IMG/VR virus record: IMGVR_UViG_3300006805_000180
Span: 1 to 22,647 of that record
Length of the DNA: 22,647 nt
Direction: 5' to 3' (one strand)
DNA from: a virus
Shown here: positions 1 to 6,673 of the stretch, in pieces
Numbering within the stretch: position 1 is the stretch's first letter
How the letters are laid out: each line of letters begins with the position of its first letter
Notes under the pieces: generated by a model
Databases searched by the model: none
What the model was told of the DNA's origin: nothing
Seen by the model: only the letters and a program-made list of their open reading frames with translations
Program-made: the position numbers and the translations under genes

Positions 1-43
1 GCGGTTTGAAGCCGCAAAACATCGCTAGTTACAGTATTTTATC

Positions 44-77
44 AAGTACGCACTGTGGTGCGCACCTGTGCGTACTT
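44..77. promoter_or_regulatory. Nested palindrome upstream of the small terminase
   Basis: The 10-bp arms AAGTACGCAC (44-53) and GTGCGTACTT (68-77) are perfect inverse complements. Between them lies a second perfect palindrome, GGTGCGCACC (57-66). The element ends 13 bases before the preferred ATG of the terminase gene, so it could be an operator or a 5' leader hairpin. There is no T-run after it, so it is not a typical terminator. The function is inferred from position only. Confidence 0.45.
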
Positions 78-90
78 CTTTAATGACATA

Positions 91-693
91 ATGGCAAAAG
101 TTGAATATATATCCAAAAGAGCGTTTGCAAAGAAGATACACGTTAGTGAGGGTGCAGTACGTAAGGCCATTGAATCTGGTAAGATTATTAAAGGCTTCAA
201 CGCTCAGCTTAATAAAATAAATTTTGCTATTGCGTATGAAGAATATGGCCAGGCTAAAACCACACCCAAAGCTGGGCACGGTGTGTCGCATGAAAAGGTT
301 GCAGAAAAGCTTTCGAAGCAAAAACCGAACGACGAAGCGCACAATGATGATGAGCTAGAAGATGATCTTGCAGATATGAGTTACATCGAGCTCATTCAAA
401 AGGTAAAAATTAATCCTACACTTTCATACCAGGAAGGTTTGCGCCGCAGCCAGATACTTAAACTGGCCACTGAAAAAATAGAACTTGAAGAAAAACAAAC
501 CAGCCTGGTACGTAAAGCTGAAGTTGACAAAGCAATGTTTGCAATGGGCGATCAACTTAAAAAAGATTTACAAAGCATACCCAGCCGTGCAGTGGCATTG
601 ATAAGATCCGCTGCAACAGAAGTAGAAGCAAATAATATTCTTGCTTTCGAAATAAACCAGGTGCTTGAATCATTTGCAGGGCTTGGATCATAA
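91..693 (+). CDS. terS: Phage terminase small subunit (lambda Nu1-like)
   Basis: This is the DNA-recognition subunit that would load viral DNA onto the large terminase for packaging. The ATG at 91 gives 200 aa. An upstream GTG at 55 would add 12 residues, but it lies inside the palindrome at 44-77. The N-terminus (about residues 5-35) reads as a winged helix-turn-helix (KRAFAKKIHVSEGAVRKAIE), followed by an acidic linker and then a helical segment of the Nu1 type, with YQEGLRRSQILKLATEKIEL leading into LVRKAEVDKAMFAMGDQL. The length is close to Nu1 (181 aa). Its usual partner, the GpA-type large subunit, is about 7.1 kb downstream instead of adjacent. The stop codon TAA at 691-693 is already part of the first cargo site. 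The family call is from pattern recognition. Confidence 0.75.
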   Translation: MAKVEYISKRAFAKKIHVSEGAVRKAIESGKIIKGFNAQLNKINFAIAYEEYGQAKTTPKAGHGVSHEKVAEKLSKQKPNDEAHNDDELEDDLADMSYIELIQKVKINPTLSYQEGLRRSQILKLATEKIELEEKQTSLVRKAEVDKAMFAMGDQLKKDLQSIPSRAVALIRSAATEVEANNILAFEINQVLESFAGLGS

Positions 694-812
694 CAGTAAC
701 GCTTTGTGCAGGTGGTGTTTCAAGGCTCGTCAGCCCAACCCTTGCACCAAAGTTCAATAAAGATAAAATGACGAGCCTTTAACCGTCTGCCCCACTTGCA
801 CAAAGCGTATTG
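691..812. repeat. attC-like two-armed inverted-repeat site A
   Basis: The outer arms are ACGCTTTGTGCAGGTGG (699-715) and CCACTTGCACAAAGCGT (792-808), 17 bp with one mismatch. An inner pair, AAGGCTCGTCA (722-732) and TGACGAGCCTT (769-779), is a perfect 11-bp stem. The site begins in the terminase stop (TAAC) and ends at the GTT of 812-814 that opens the next unit. The spacer is A/T-rich and non-coding. It could fold as a cruciform or an RNA. It resembles integron attC sites in layout, not in exact core sequence. Confidence 0.7.
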
Positions 813-826
813 TTGGTGGCAGTTAA
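812..826. repeat. Left bracket of cargo unit 1
   Basis: GTTGGTGGCAGTTAA is the inverse complement, with 14 of 15 matches, of TTAATTGCCACCAAC at 1081-1095. The two copies enclose only the small gene 839-1084. Confidence 0.75.
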
Positions 827-838
827 ATTTTGAACGAA

Positions 839-1084
839 ATGAGCAGAATATTAACAAGAGAGGAATGCTTAAAATTAGATATTCCTTTATACAACAAGGT
901 AATGGATAAACAATGGGCAATAGATAAAGTTGAAAAGAATTTGTCGGGCGAATTGTCTGTTTGTAAATATTGCCAAAGGAAGTATGTCATTTGTTGTATT
1001 TGTGATACAGCAGAAGAAAGGTGGAATAATATGTTAGAAGAAGTCAAAGCGGTTTCTGAACAACGGAATACTGCGTCCTATTAA
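839..1084 (+). CDS. Small CxxC protein, unknown function (cargo unit 1)
   Basis: This is an 81-aa protein from the ATG at 839. A TTG at 830 in the same frame is possible but less likely. Residues around 45-56 read CKYCQRKYVICCIC, a pair of CxxC-type motifs that suggests a small zinc-binding knuckle. The rest is charged and helical. I do not recognise a family. The gene fills a unit enclosed by a matched inverted repeat (812-826 and 1081-1095), and its stop codon lies inside the right copy. That arrangement supports mobility as a single cassette. A zinc-binding role is inferred only from the cysteines. Confidence 0.6.
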   Translation: MSRILTREECLKLDIPLYNKVMDKQWAIDKVEKNLSGELSVCKYCQRKYVICCICDTAEERWNNMLEEVKAVSEQRNTASY

Positions 1085-1279
1085 TTGCCACCAACGATAG
1101 GGCTTACTGCATGTGGCGGCATTTGAAAATATGATGCTCGGAACTAAAGCTAAATTAAAAAACAAAATTTTAAATATGGAACAAAAGTTAAATAGTAATT
1201 CGTCCGCTGGAGCCGCTGCTGATAGCGATATACAGCCCATTGTTATTCCTTCTGCCGACATTGCAGTAAACCCCATGTT
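1081..1279. repeat. attC-like site B with the right bracket of unit 1
   Basis: TTAATTGCCACCAAC (1081-1095) closes unit 1. The arm GATAGGGCTTACTGCAT (1096-1112) then pairs with ATTGCAGTAAACCCCATG (1260-1277). TTACTGCA/TGCAGTAA is perfect and the flanks are imperfect. The interior (about 1113-1259) is A/T-rich. It contains a module around 1198-1224 that is also found inside site D (about 4057-4084), with GCCGCTGCTGAT / ACCGCTGCTGAT at its core. An open frame crosses the site by chance, so the downstream gene is not extended through it. Confidence 0.65.
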
Positions 1280-1580
1280 GGCTGCTGCCTTGTTAAGCCC
1301 TGCCTTAGAATGGCAATCTGATAGAGGCGGCAGATTTGATTATCCTGCAAACTTTCGTGGTCGTGTACCATTAAAAGTAAAAGTTGCAAAAAAGGTAGAA
1401 CCTGATTTGCCTTGGTTAAAAAAAGAACTTGGCGTAAAAGATGATACTGTTTGTTTAAAAGACAATGAATATTATGTATGGGTCAATAGTTATGGTGCTG
1501 TGTCTGCAATATTGCCTAATGGCGAAAGGCTTGGATTGCTGCCGTCAGAGTTTGATGTTATAGAGTGGCACGAAAGGTAG
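1275..1580 (+). CDS. Hypothetical protein, about 101 aa (cargo unit 2)
   Basis: The unrecognised protein ends in YVWVNSYGAVSAILPNG followed by GLLPSEFDVIEWH. This compact, beta-rich ending looks like a small conserved domain, and I have an impression of having seen similar endings in Bacteroidetes hypothetical proteins. The frame is open from a GTG at 1113, with ATGs at 1131 and 1176. That stretch is the interior of repeat site B, so I prefer the ATG at 1275, which straddles the proposed site core (ATG then TTG). A TTG at 1290 is the alternative. The gene is enclosed by GTTGGCTGCTGCC (1277-1289) and GGTAGCAGCCAAC (1576-1588), inverse complements at 12 of 13 positions. The start is uncertain; the C-terminal reading frame is reliable. 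Confidence 0.55.
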   Translation: MLAAALLSPALEWQSDRGGRFDYPANFRGRVPLKVKVAKKVEPDLPWLKKELGVKDDTVCLKDNEYYVWVNSYGAVSAILPNGERLGLLPSEFDVIEWHER

Positions 1581-1702
1581 CAGCCAACGGTTTGTGGCTT
1601 GGCGATGTTGCCGAAACTGATGCTCAAAAAAGAGATGCAGTTGAAGTTACAATGTCAAGCAAAATTGAAAAACTGAACGGCAATATTGCCAAACCGCTTG
1701 TT
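1576..1702. repeat. attC-like site C with the right bracket of unit 2
   Basis: GGTAGCAGCCAAC (1576-1588) closes unit 2. The left arm CGGTTTG..GGCGATGTTGCCG (1588-1613) pairs with CGGCAATATTGCC..AAACCG (1678-1696). The left arm carries about six extra bases (TGGCTT), which would stay outside the helix. The interior is A/T-rich and encodes nothing visible. The site ends at the GTT of 1700-1702 that opens unit 3. Confidence 0.65.
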
Positions 1703-1714
1703 ATATGTAGTTGT
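1700..1714. repeat. Left bracket of cargo unit 3
   Basis: GTTATATGTAGTTGT is the inverse complement, at 13 of 15 positions, of ACAATTACACATAAC at 4010-4024. The pair encloses the 2.3-kb methyltransferase operon. The A/T-rich stretch 1715-1817 between it and the first gene holds a possible Bacteroidetes-type promoter (TTTG at 1770, TATTTTTTG at 1789), but the spacing is shorter than usual. Confidence 0.7.
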
Positions 1715-1817
1715 GGGTGCTAATTGATGTCGCTGCTATGAAAAACTAAAGTTCGGCTGTATTATTTTTTTTGAAGCTGCGGAGCATGTATTTTTTGTAT
1801 TTAAAAATCTTGAAATT

Positions 1818-2012
1818 ATGGATAATTCAATAGTAAAAATGGGGATGATAAAGTACGATGATGGTAAAGAGTATGGTGCTTTCTTTGAGATAGCAGGAAT
1901 TACTTTTAAATTACAGAAAGTAAAAACAAAACAAGCCGCAACTTTAGAAGTAAAAAGGCTTGTAAAAGCATTTTCTAAATTGCCAAATGTTGAAGAAACA
2001 AAAATGTTATGA
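1818..2012 (+). CDS. Small hypothetical protein upstream of the methyltransferase
   Basis: This 64-aa protein opens with MDNSIVKMGMIKYDDGKEYG and continues with a short beta-rich stretch and a basic helix (about residues 35-55). I recognise no family. It is the first gene of the unit 3 operon and overlaps the methyltransferase by 4 bp (ATGA), so the two are very likely translationally coupled. It may be an accessory or regulator of the methyltransferase, but nothing in the sequence proves this. Confidence 0.6.
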   Translation: MDNSIVKMGMIKYDDGKEYGAFFEIAGITFKLQKVKTKQAATLEVKRLVKAFSKLPNVEETKML

Positions 2013-2800
2013 TAGAATTACATCATGGAGATTGCTTAGAAATAATGCCTTCAATACCTGATAAAAGTATTGATATGATACTTTGTGATTTACCATACGG
2101 AACAACAGCTTGTAAATGGGACACGATAATACCATTTGACAAACTTTGGGAACAATACGAAAGGATTATAAAGCCGAATGGTGCAATAGCTTTATTTAGT
2201 AGTGAGCCTTTCGGCACTTACCTAAGAATAAGCAATATTAAATATTATAGGTATGATATAATTTGGGATAAAGAAACTGGCAATGGTAGCGTTCTTTGCC
2301 ATAAAAGACCATTAAAGCAGTTTGAAAAAATAAATGTTTTTTATAAAAATCAGCCTACTTATAACCCGCAAATGATAGAAAGGGATAAATCAAAGTACAG
2401 AACCCCGAGGGATATGTCCAAATGGAAGGACAGTATAACAGAAACAATGGGTATAAAAAGAATTAATCCAGTAAATTATGATGAAAATAAAAAATACCCA
2501 ACTGATATACTAAAATACAACTGTAAAGAAGCGGAGTTAAACTCAAAATATAAAATACATCCAACTCAAAAGCCCGTTTCATTAATCGGTAATTTAGTAA
2601 TGACTTACACTAATGAGGGTGAAACTGTTTTAGATAATTGTATGGGAAGCGGAACAACAGGGGTTGCTTGCAGAAATCTTAATCGTAATTTTATAGGCAT
2701 TGAAAAAGATGAAAAATATTTTGAAATAGCTAAAAAAAGAATAAATGAAGGAGCCAATAATGTTGAAAGAAACACAGAACAAATTAGCTTGCCATTATAG
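2009..2800 (+). CDS. Site-specific DNA methyltransferase, beta class (N6-adenine/N4-cytosine type)
   Basis: The protein would transfer a methyl group from S-adenosylmethionine to an exocyclic amino group in DNA. It has 263 aa, typical of solitary phage methyltransferases. Motif IV DLPYGT is at residues 27-32, followed by the conserved KWD. HPTQKPV is at 184-190, and the SAM-binding motif VLDNCMGSGTTGVA is at 207-220. The order catalytic motif before SAM motif is the beta class of the N4/N6 methyltransferase family. DLPYG favours adenine as target, but this is not certain. No restriction gene is coupled to it within unit 3, so it looks like an orphan methyltransferase, perhaps shielding phage DNA or acting on packaging or expression. 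It is coupled by overlap to 1818-2012 and 2760-2942. Confidence 0.9.
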   Translation: MIELHHGDCLEIMPSIPDKSIDMILCDLPYGTTACKWDTIIPFDKLWEQYERIIKPNGAIALFSSEPFGTYLRISNIKYYRYDIIWDKETGNGSVLCHKRPLKQFEKINVFYKNQPTYNPQMIERDKSKYRTPRDMSKWKDSITETMGIKRINPVNYDENKKYPTDILKYNCKEAELNSKYKIHPTQKPVSLIGNLVMTYTNEGETVLDNCMGSGTTGVACRNLNRNFIGIEKDEKYFEIAKKRINEGANNVERNTEQISLPL

Positions 2801-2942
2801 CCTTACTGGGAATACTGATTATGATAATGGGTATAATCAAGCAGTTAAAGACTTATGCAAGGTTATTAGAGATGCTATTGATAAACCCGATAATCAGTGG
2901 TACACAAAACAAATTTTAGAACAAATTTTAAAATCTTACTAA
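2760..2942 (+). CDS. Small hypothetical protein
   Basis: The protein has 60 aa from the ATG at 2760. AAGGAG at 2748-2753 is a well-placed ribosome binding site for this start, so I prefer it to the ATG at 2745. The gene begins inside the end of the methyltransferase gene. Residues include TDYDNGYNQAVKDLCKVIRD and a C-terminal helix. No family is recognised; the style fits small phage early genes. Confidence 0.55.
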   Translation: MLKETQNKLACHYSLTGNTDYDNGYNQAVKDLCKVIRDAIDKPDNQWYTKQILEQILKSY

Positions 2943-2944
2943 TT

Positions 2945-3166
2945 ATGAAAACTGCAATGCAATTTTGTTTAGAAAAGTTTATGGTAGAAATATCAAACGA
3001 AGATGCCGCAAAATTAATTGATATGGAAATGGAACAAATAACTAACGCTTTTGTAAATGGTATGATGCAAGGTTGCACTTTGCAATTAAGGGAAGAATTT
3101 AAAATGGTGCAAACACCAGAACAATTTTTTAACGAAAAATATAAAGACAATAAGAAAATGGGATAA
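2945..3166 (+). CDS. Small hypothetical protein, paralogue of 3490-3723
   Basis: The protein has 73 aa from the ATG at 2945, two bases after the preceding stop. It starts MKTAMQ and carries an I(T/V)(N/D)AF..G pattern and a KY-containing tail (EQFFNEKYKDN). The gene at 3490 has the same layout (MKTALQ, QIVDAFEEG, YLNSKYNQND), so the two are probably diverged duplicates. I remember this kind of short protein from Bacteroidetes phages, without a known function. Confidence 0.55.
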   Translation: MKTAMQFCLEKFMVEISNEDAAKLIDMEMEQITNAFVNGMMQGCTLQLREEFKMVQTPEQFFNEKYKDNKKMG

Positions 3167-3179
3167 ATACAGGTGCGAT

Positions 3180-3275
3180 ATGTGCAATGATAGCGGTGCT
3201 GTTACCACTGGTATTTCAGAAGATGGGCATACCATTTATTCTACCTGCCCATGCGTTGATGATGAAAGAAACTAA
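3180..3275 (+). CDS. Possible 31-aa zinc-knuckle microprotein
   Basis: The frame from the ATG at 3180 encodes MCNDSGAVTT followed by a CPC ending, TAA at 3273-3275. The frame is open further upstream and reads KWDKYRCDMCNDSG just before, giving a CxxC..CxC layout typical of small zinc-ribbon proteins. There is no ATG further upstream, so translation could start at 3180 or by coupling from 3166. It fills an otherwise empty gap in a tight operon. Confidence 0.35.
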   Translation: MCNDSGAVTTGISEDGHTIYSTCPCVDDERN

Positions 3276-3280
3276 TAACA

Positions 3281-3493
3281 ATGGAAAATATTTTTACGAT
3301 AAAGAAGGATAAGCTAAGAGAAATAGGCTATGATTTTGCCGAAAGTTTTTATAAATGGTGTAAAAACAATAGGATTAAAATTGAAGAACCGAAAAATAAT
3401 AAGACTGGACTTTATGAAACTTTTGTAGTTCATCTTGATACTACTGAAAAGCAATTTTTATTTTCAAATAAATACTTAAAAACACTAAAATGA
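3281..3493 (+). CDS. Small hypothetical protein
   Basis: This is a 70-aa basic protein (FAESFYKWCKNNRIKIEEPK..LYETFVVHLDTTEKQFLF) with no recognised domain. It lies in the middle of the unit 3 operon and overlaps the next start by 4 bp (ATGA at 3490-3493), which indicates translational coupling. Confidence 0.5.
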   Translation: MENIFTIKKDKLREIGYDFAESFYKWCKNNRIKIEEPKNNKTGLYETFVVHLDTTEKQFLFSNKYLKTLK

Positions 3494-3723
3494 AAACGGC
3501 ATTACAAGAGTTATTATCATGGGCAAAACACCCAATCGAAGATGGTGAAGTTAACCACTCTCTGTATAGTAAGATAAATGAACTGATGGAAAAAGAAAAA
3601 CAGCAAATAGTAGATGCTTTTGAAGAAGGTGTAAATATTGGAATGAACGGAATTTACGCAGAAAGATTTTCTGCTGATATTTATTTAAACTCAAAATATA
3701 ATCAAAATGACAAAGACATTTGA
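3490..3723 (+). CDS. Small hypothetical protein, paralogue of 2945-3166
   Basis: This 77-aa protein has MKTALQELLSWA at the N-terminus, a central MEKEKQQIVDAFEEG helix and YLNSKYNQND near the end. It shares layout with 2945-3166. It overlaps genes on both sides (4 bp and 17 bp). The function is unknown; it belongs to a class of small proteins I have seen in Bacteroidetes phage early operons. Confidence 0.55.
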   Translation: MKTALQELLSWAKHPIEDGEVNHSLYSKINELMEKEKQQIVDAFEEGVNIGMNGIYAERFSADIYLNSKYNQNDKDI

Positions 3724-3946
3724 ATTAAAAGAAAGCCCAATTTTTGATGATGAAGAACTTTATACTTCATTTACAGAATGGCATCAAAGAGTAGCCGAAG
3801 AAAGAATGGTATTAAACGAAATACTGGCTAATGAGCCTGATGGATTTGAAAGGCGCAAGGAATTATACAATAACTTTTACCGTAAAATCGGTATGGTATC
3901 AAACGATATGTTCAATGATTTCACAAATGTTATTAACGAAGACTAA
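3707..3946 (+). CDS. Small hypothetical protein, last gene of unit 3
   Basis: This 79-aa acidic protein (FDDEELYTSFTEWHQRVAEE, then ERRKELYNNFYRKIGMVSND) is probably all-helical, with no recognised family. It overlaps the previous gene by 17 bp and is followed by 63 non-coding bases before the bracket repeat at 4010. Confidence 0.5.
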   Translation: MTKTFELKESPIFDDEELYTSFTEWHQRVAEERMVLNEILANEPDGFERRKELYNNFYRKIGMVSNDMFNDFTNVINED

Positions 3947-4009
3947 TGTGTGGCTTGGGTAAAAAAAATAATACAGTTATCCGTCTGCCCCATAAATGGT
4001 ATGCTGGTA

Positions 4010-4212
4010 ACAATTACACATAACGAACAGGGCTTGCCGAAGTACGGGAATTAGTATTCCGTCCGCCCATGACCGCTGCTGATTAAGAAACTGAAGTTGA
4101 AGATAACAACAAAAAGCTAAATAGAATTACGTCAAGCTGGATATGAAGCACAATAGAATTACCGCAGATGAAGATAACTTGGGTCAGCCCGTATTTTGGC
4201 AAACCCATTGTT
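4010..4212. repeat. attC-like site D with the right bracket of unit 3
   Basis: ACAATTACACATAAC (4010-4024) closes unit 3. The arm GAACAGGGCTTGCCGAAGTACGGG (to 4048) pairs with CCCGTATTTTGGCAAACCCATTG (4188-4210), with two extra bases in the left arm. The interior (4049-4187) is A/T-rich and non-coding and shares the CCGCTGCTGAT module with site B. A stretch at 3979-3994 (TTATCCGTCTGCCCCA) resembles 783-794 in site A and may be a remnant of another copy. Together with the hairpin at 4273-4350, this fills the 453-base gap between 3946 and 4400; I see no gene in it. Confidence 0.7.
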
Positions 4213-4224
4213 ATGCGTTCGCCC
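4210..4224. repeat. Left bracket of cargo unit 4
   Basis: GTTATGCGTTCGCCC is the inverse complement of GGGTGACGCATAAC at 6844-6857 apart from one gap and one mismatch. The pair encloses the restriction-modification gene and its two hairpins. Confidence 0.65.
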
Positions 4225-4272
4225 TTCTGTCCACCGTTGTTTTAATTGTGTGTCGGGGTTTTAGAAGCGTCT

Positions 4273-4350
4273 GCAAGCCGCAAAGGGGTACAAAGGTTAG
4301 CGTTGTGTCAAGGTTTTTGTGTGCCTTTGTACCTGTTTGTCGGCTTTTGC
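4273..4350. repeat. Hairpin element E, constant loop and variable stem, upstream of the RM gene
   Basis: The inner stem is GGTACAAAGG (4287-4296) with CCTTTGTACC (4324-4333), and the outer is GCAAGCCG (4273-4280) with CGGCTTTTGC (4341-4350). The 27-base loop holds TGTGTCAAGGTTTTTGTG. The sequence before it, AGAAGCGTCTGCAAG, and the loop recur at element F (6674-6753), but the stem bases differ while pairing is kept. Confidence 0.7.
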
Positions 4351-4399
4351 GTAGGATGTTTTATCTTGTCGGCATTTCTATTAAAGCAAATAATTTATT

Positions 4400-6664
4400 A
4401 TGGCAAATAAAATTTATAAAGGAGTGAAAAGCGAAACTATAACTGAAAATATATTTAGGGGTTTTTATGGTGCTGATGCTTTCATAGAAAAGTCGGCTAT
4501 TCCAAAAGAATTTGGCTTCCAATCAAAAAACAATACAAACTACAAGGGTTATCCCGACTTCCTTAGAGAAGAAGAAGATTACTTTATTGTTGTCGAAGCT
4601 AAAGCAACTATACATAAGGAAGCCGTGTCAGAAGTAAACCACTACATGACTATTAATAAGATTGAAAAAGATATTATTGGTATTGCTGTGTCTGGGCAAA
4701 ATTTAAGTGATTTGAAGGTAAATTATTTTCTGAAAATTCAAGGTGGTGATGTTGTTTCCTTAAAAACTAACAATGCTTTGCTTGCTTTGTCTAACATTGA
4801 TAGGTTATTTAGGCAAAATAAATATGGCGAAAGTGTTTCTGCTGAAAGTCTAACAACGGTATTAAAAAGCCTAAATAAGACTTTTAATTCAGAAAATAAA
4901 GTAAGGGATGCAGACAGAAGTTTATTTTTTTCAGGTTTAATGATTGCGTTAAAAGATAATACATTTAGAAGCACTTATAAGAATATACAAACTCCTTCCG
5001 AAGATGAAGTAAAGTCAAAAAAGCATACAGTTCTTGAAGCTCATAATTTAAACAATGCGATATTAGAAGCTATTACAAGACAGTTAACTAACAAAATAAA
5101 CAACCTTTCAAAAGAATATAATTGGAGAGATAGATTTTCATTTATAAAAAATATAGATTACTCAATTATTGAGTACAGAAAAATTATTGATACGATTGAA
5201 AAGAATATTTACAAGCCGTTTCAAAATGATGAAAAGCATGATATACTTGGCAAGGCATACAAAATATTTTTGTCAAGAGCAGGGAAAATAGATAATAAGA
5301 ATATTATCTTAACTCCTGACCATATAAAAAGCCTAATGGTTGAATTAGCAAGACTAAATGCTAATGATGTAGTAATTGATACTTGTGCTGGCACAGGTGG
5401 TTTTTTGATGGAAGCAATGGAAGTAATGATTACAAAGGCAAATAATGATGATGCTATTATTCATAACATAAAAGAACACCAACTGTTGGGATTTGAAGTT
5501 GACCCTGTATTGTTTGCCTTAGCTTGTTCAAATATGTTTTTGCATGGCGATGGCAGAACCAATATGTTGTTTAGGAGCAGTTTGTTAAATGATAGACACG
5601 AAAGCATTTTAAACAATAAGGACGCAGAACTTTTAAAGTTCATACAAGATACTAAGCCAACAAAGTGCATAATCAACCCCCCATACGAAAACAACAACTC
5701 AATAAAATTTGTAAAACAGGCGATTGATTACTTAGAGCCTAATGGGAAGCTGGTTATTATTATGCCAACCCCCACTTTGACACAAAACCAAAATGGATTG
5801 GCAAAGGAACTACTTGAAATTGCTAAGTTGGATTTTGTTATAAAGATGCCATTTAAAATCTTTACAGAGCAGAAAAGAACAGTAAATACCTCTGTTTTTG
5901 GTTTTACGAAAACTCCACATCAGCAAAATGATGAAGTGTTGTTTTATCACTTAGAAGATGATGGGTTTGTAAGTATTCAACATAAAGGAAGGGTTGATAA
6001 ATATAAAAAATGGGATGCAATAAGAGCAGATGTTATACATAGTATTTTGAACTCAACAGAGAAAAAAGGTGTTTGCGAAAAACGTAAAATATTCAAAGAT
6101 GGCATTCTGAACTTTGCTGGTGTTCCAAATATTTATAATCGAAAGTCAAAAATGATTTTGATTGATGATTTGTTTATTGTCGAAAAAGGTTCTTTAGCAA
6201 GTGAAAACAGCGAAGAAGGAGAGTATGACTTTGTTACTGGGTCTGAAGATTGGAAACAACATAATTCATACGACTACGATAAAGAAGCTATTGTTTATGT
6301 TGTTTCTGCTGCTGGTTCACTTGGTAGAAGCCATTATGTAAACGGAAAGTTTATTGCAAGTAATTTATGTCTTGTATTAACGCCTAAACAATCTAAAGAC
6401 TACCCAATTAATTTAAAGTTTTATAACACCTACTTTAATTATATAAGAAAACAAATGGTTTCAGACTTGGCTGATGGTACTTCAAAACTTACAATTAGAG
6501 AAGACGATTTGAAAGCATATTATATTGATTATATTGATATAAAGTATCAAAATGACTTTGCAAAGAACCATATTGAACCGTTCCAAAAAAAGCAACATCA
6601 ATTAAAGCAGGAAATTGAAAAGTTGTCAAATACAATAAATAGTAGCTTAGTAAAGATACTTTGA
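4400..6664 (+). CDS. Type IIG-like restriction-modification enzyme (nuclease, N6-adenine methylase, target recognition)
   Basis: This 754-aa protein seems to carry a whole restriction-modification system. The N-terminal about 100 residues hold a PD-(D/E)XK nuclease motif: GYPD (D53) followed by VVEAKA (E66, K68). The central part is an HsdM-like methylase: LTPDHI at 304-309, SAM motif DTCAGTGGF at 327-335, and catalytic NPPY at 426-429. The last about 180 residues resemble an HsdS-type target recognition domain (EKGSLASENSEEGEYDFVTG, with TSKLTIREDDL later). The order nuclease-methylase-specificity matches type IIG enzymes. The gene is A/T-rich compared with the head genes, sits alone in cargo unit 4, and lies between hairpins E and F. 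A probable role is exclusion of competing DNA. Activity as a nuclease is inferred from motifs only. Confidence 0.85.
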   Translation: MANKIYKGVKSETITENIFRGFYGADAFIEKSAIPKEFGFQSKNNTNYKGYPDFLREEEDYFIVVEAKATIHKEAVSEVNHYMTINKIEKDIIGIAVSGQNLSDLKVNYFLKIQGGDVVSLKTNNALLALSNIDRLFRQNKYGESVSAESLTTVLKSLNKTFNSENKVRDADRSLFFSGLMIALKDNTFRSTYKNIQTPSEDEVKSKKHTVLEAHNLNNAILEAITRQLTNKINNLSKEYNWRDRFSFIKNIDYSIIEYRKIIDTIEKNIYKPFQNDEKHDILGKAYKIFLSRAGKIDNKNIILTPDHIKSLMVELARLNANDVVIDTCAGTGGFLMEAMEVMITKANNDDAIIHNIKEHQLLGFEVDPVLFALACSNMFLHGDGRTNMLFRSSLLNDRHESILNNKDAELLKFIQDTKPTKCIINPPYENNNSIKFVKQAIDYLEPNGKLVIIMPTPTLTQNQNGLAKELLEIAKLDFVIKMPFKIFTEQKRTVNTSVFGFTKTPHQQNDEVLFYHLEDDGFVSIQHKGRVDKYKKWDAIRADVIHSILNSTEKKGVCEKRKIFKDGILNFAGVPNIYNRKSKMILIDDLFIVEKGSLASENSEEGEYDFVTGSEDWKQHNSYDYDKEAIVYVVSAAGSLGRSHYVNGKFIASNLCLVLTPKQSKDYPINLKFYNTYFNYIRKQMVSDLADGTSKLTIREDDLKAYYIDYIDIKYQNDFAKNHIEPFQKKQHQLKQEIEKLSNTINSSLVKIL

Positions 6665-6673
6665 TGGTGTCCT

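Noticed and set aside
1-14. GCGG..CCGC stem at the window edge as a terminator
   Set aside because: There are only four paired bases and no T-run; it may instead belong to the right half of another cassette site.
1113-1274. N-terminal extension of the unit 2 gene (GTG 1113, ATG 1131 or ATG 1176)
   Set aside because: The stretch is the interior of repeat site B and shares a non-coding module with site D, so the open frame is probably accidental.
4143-4427. 94-codon open frame between unit 3 and the RM gene
   Set aside because: It runs through the right arm of site D and hairpin E and overlaps the true start of the RM gene. The translation is cysteine-rich and unlike a protein; it is a by-product of the repeats.
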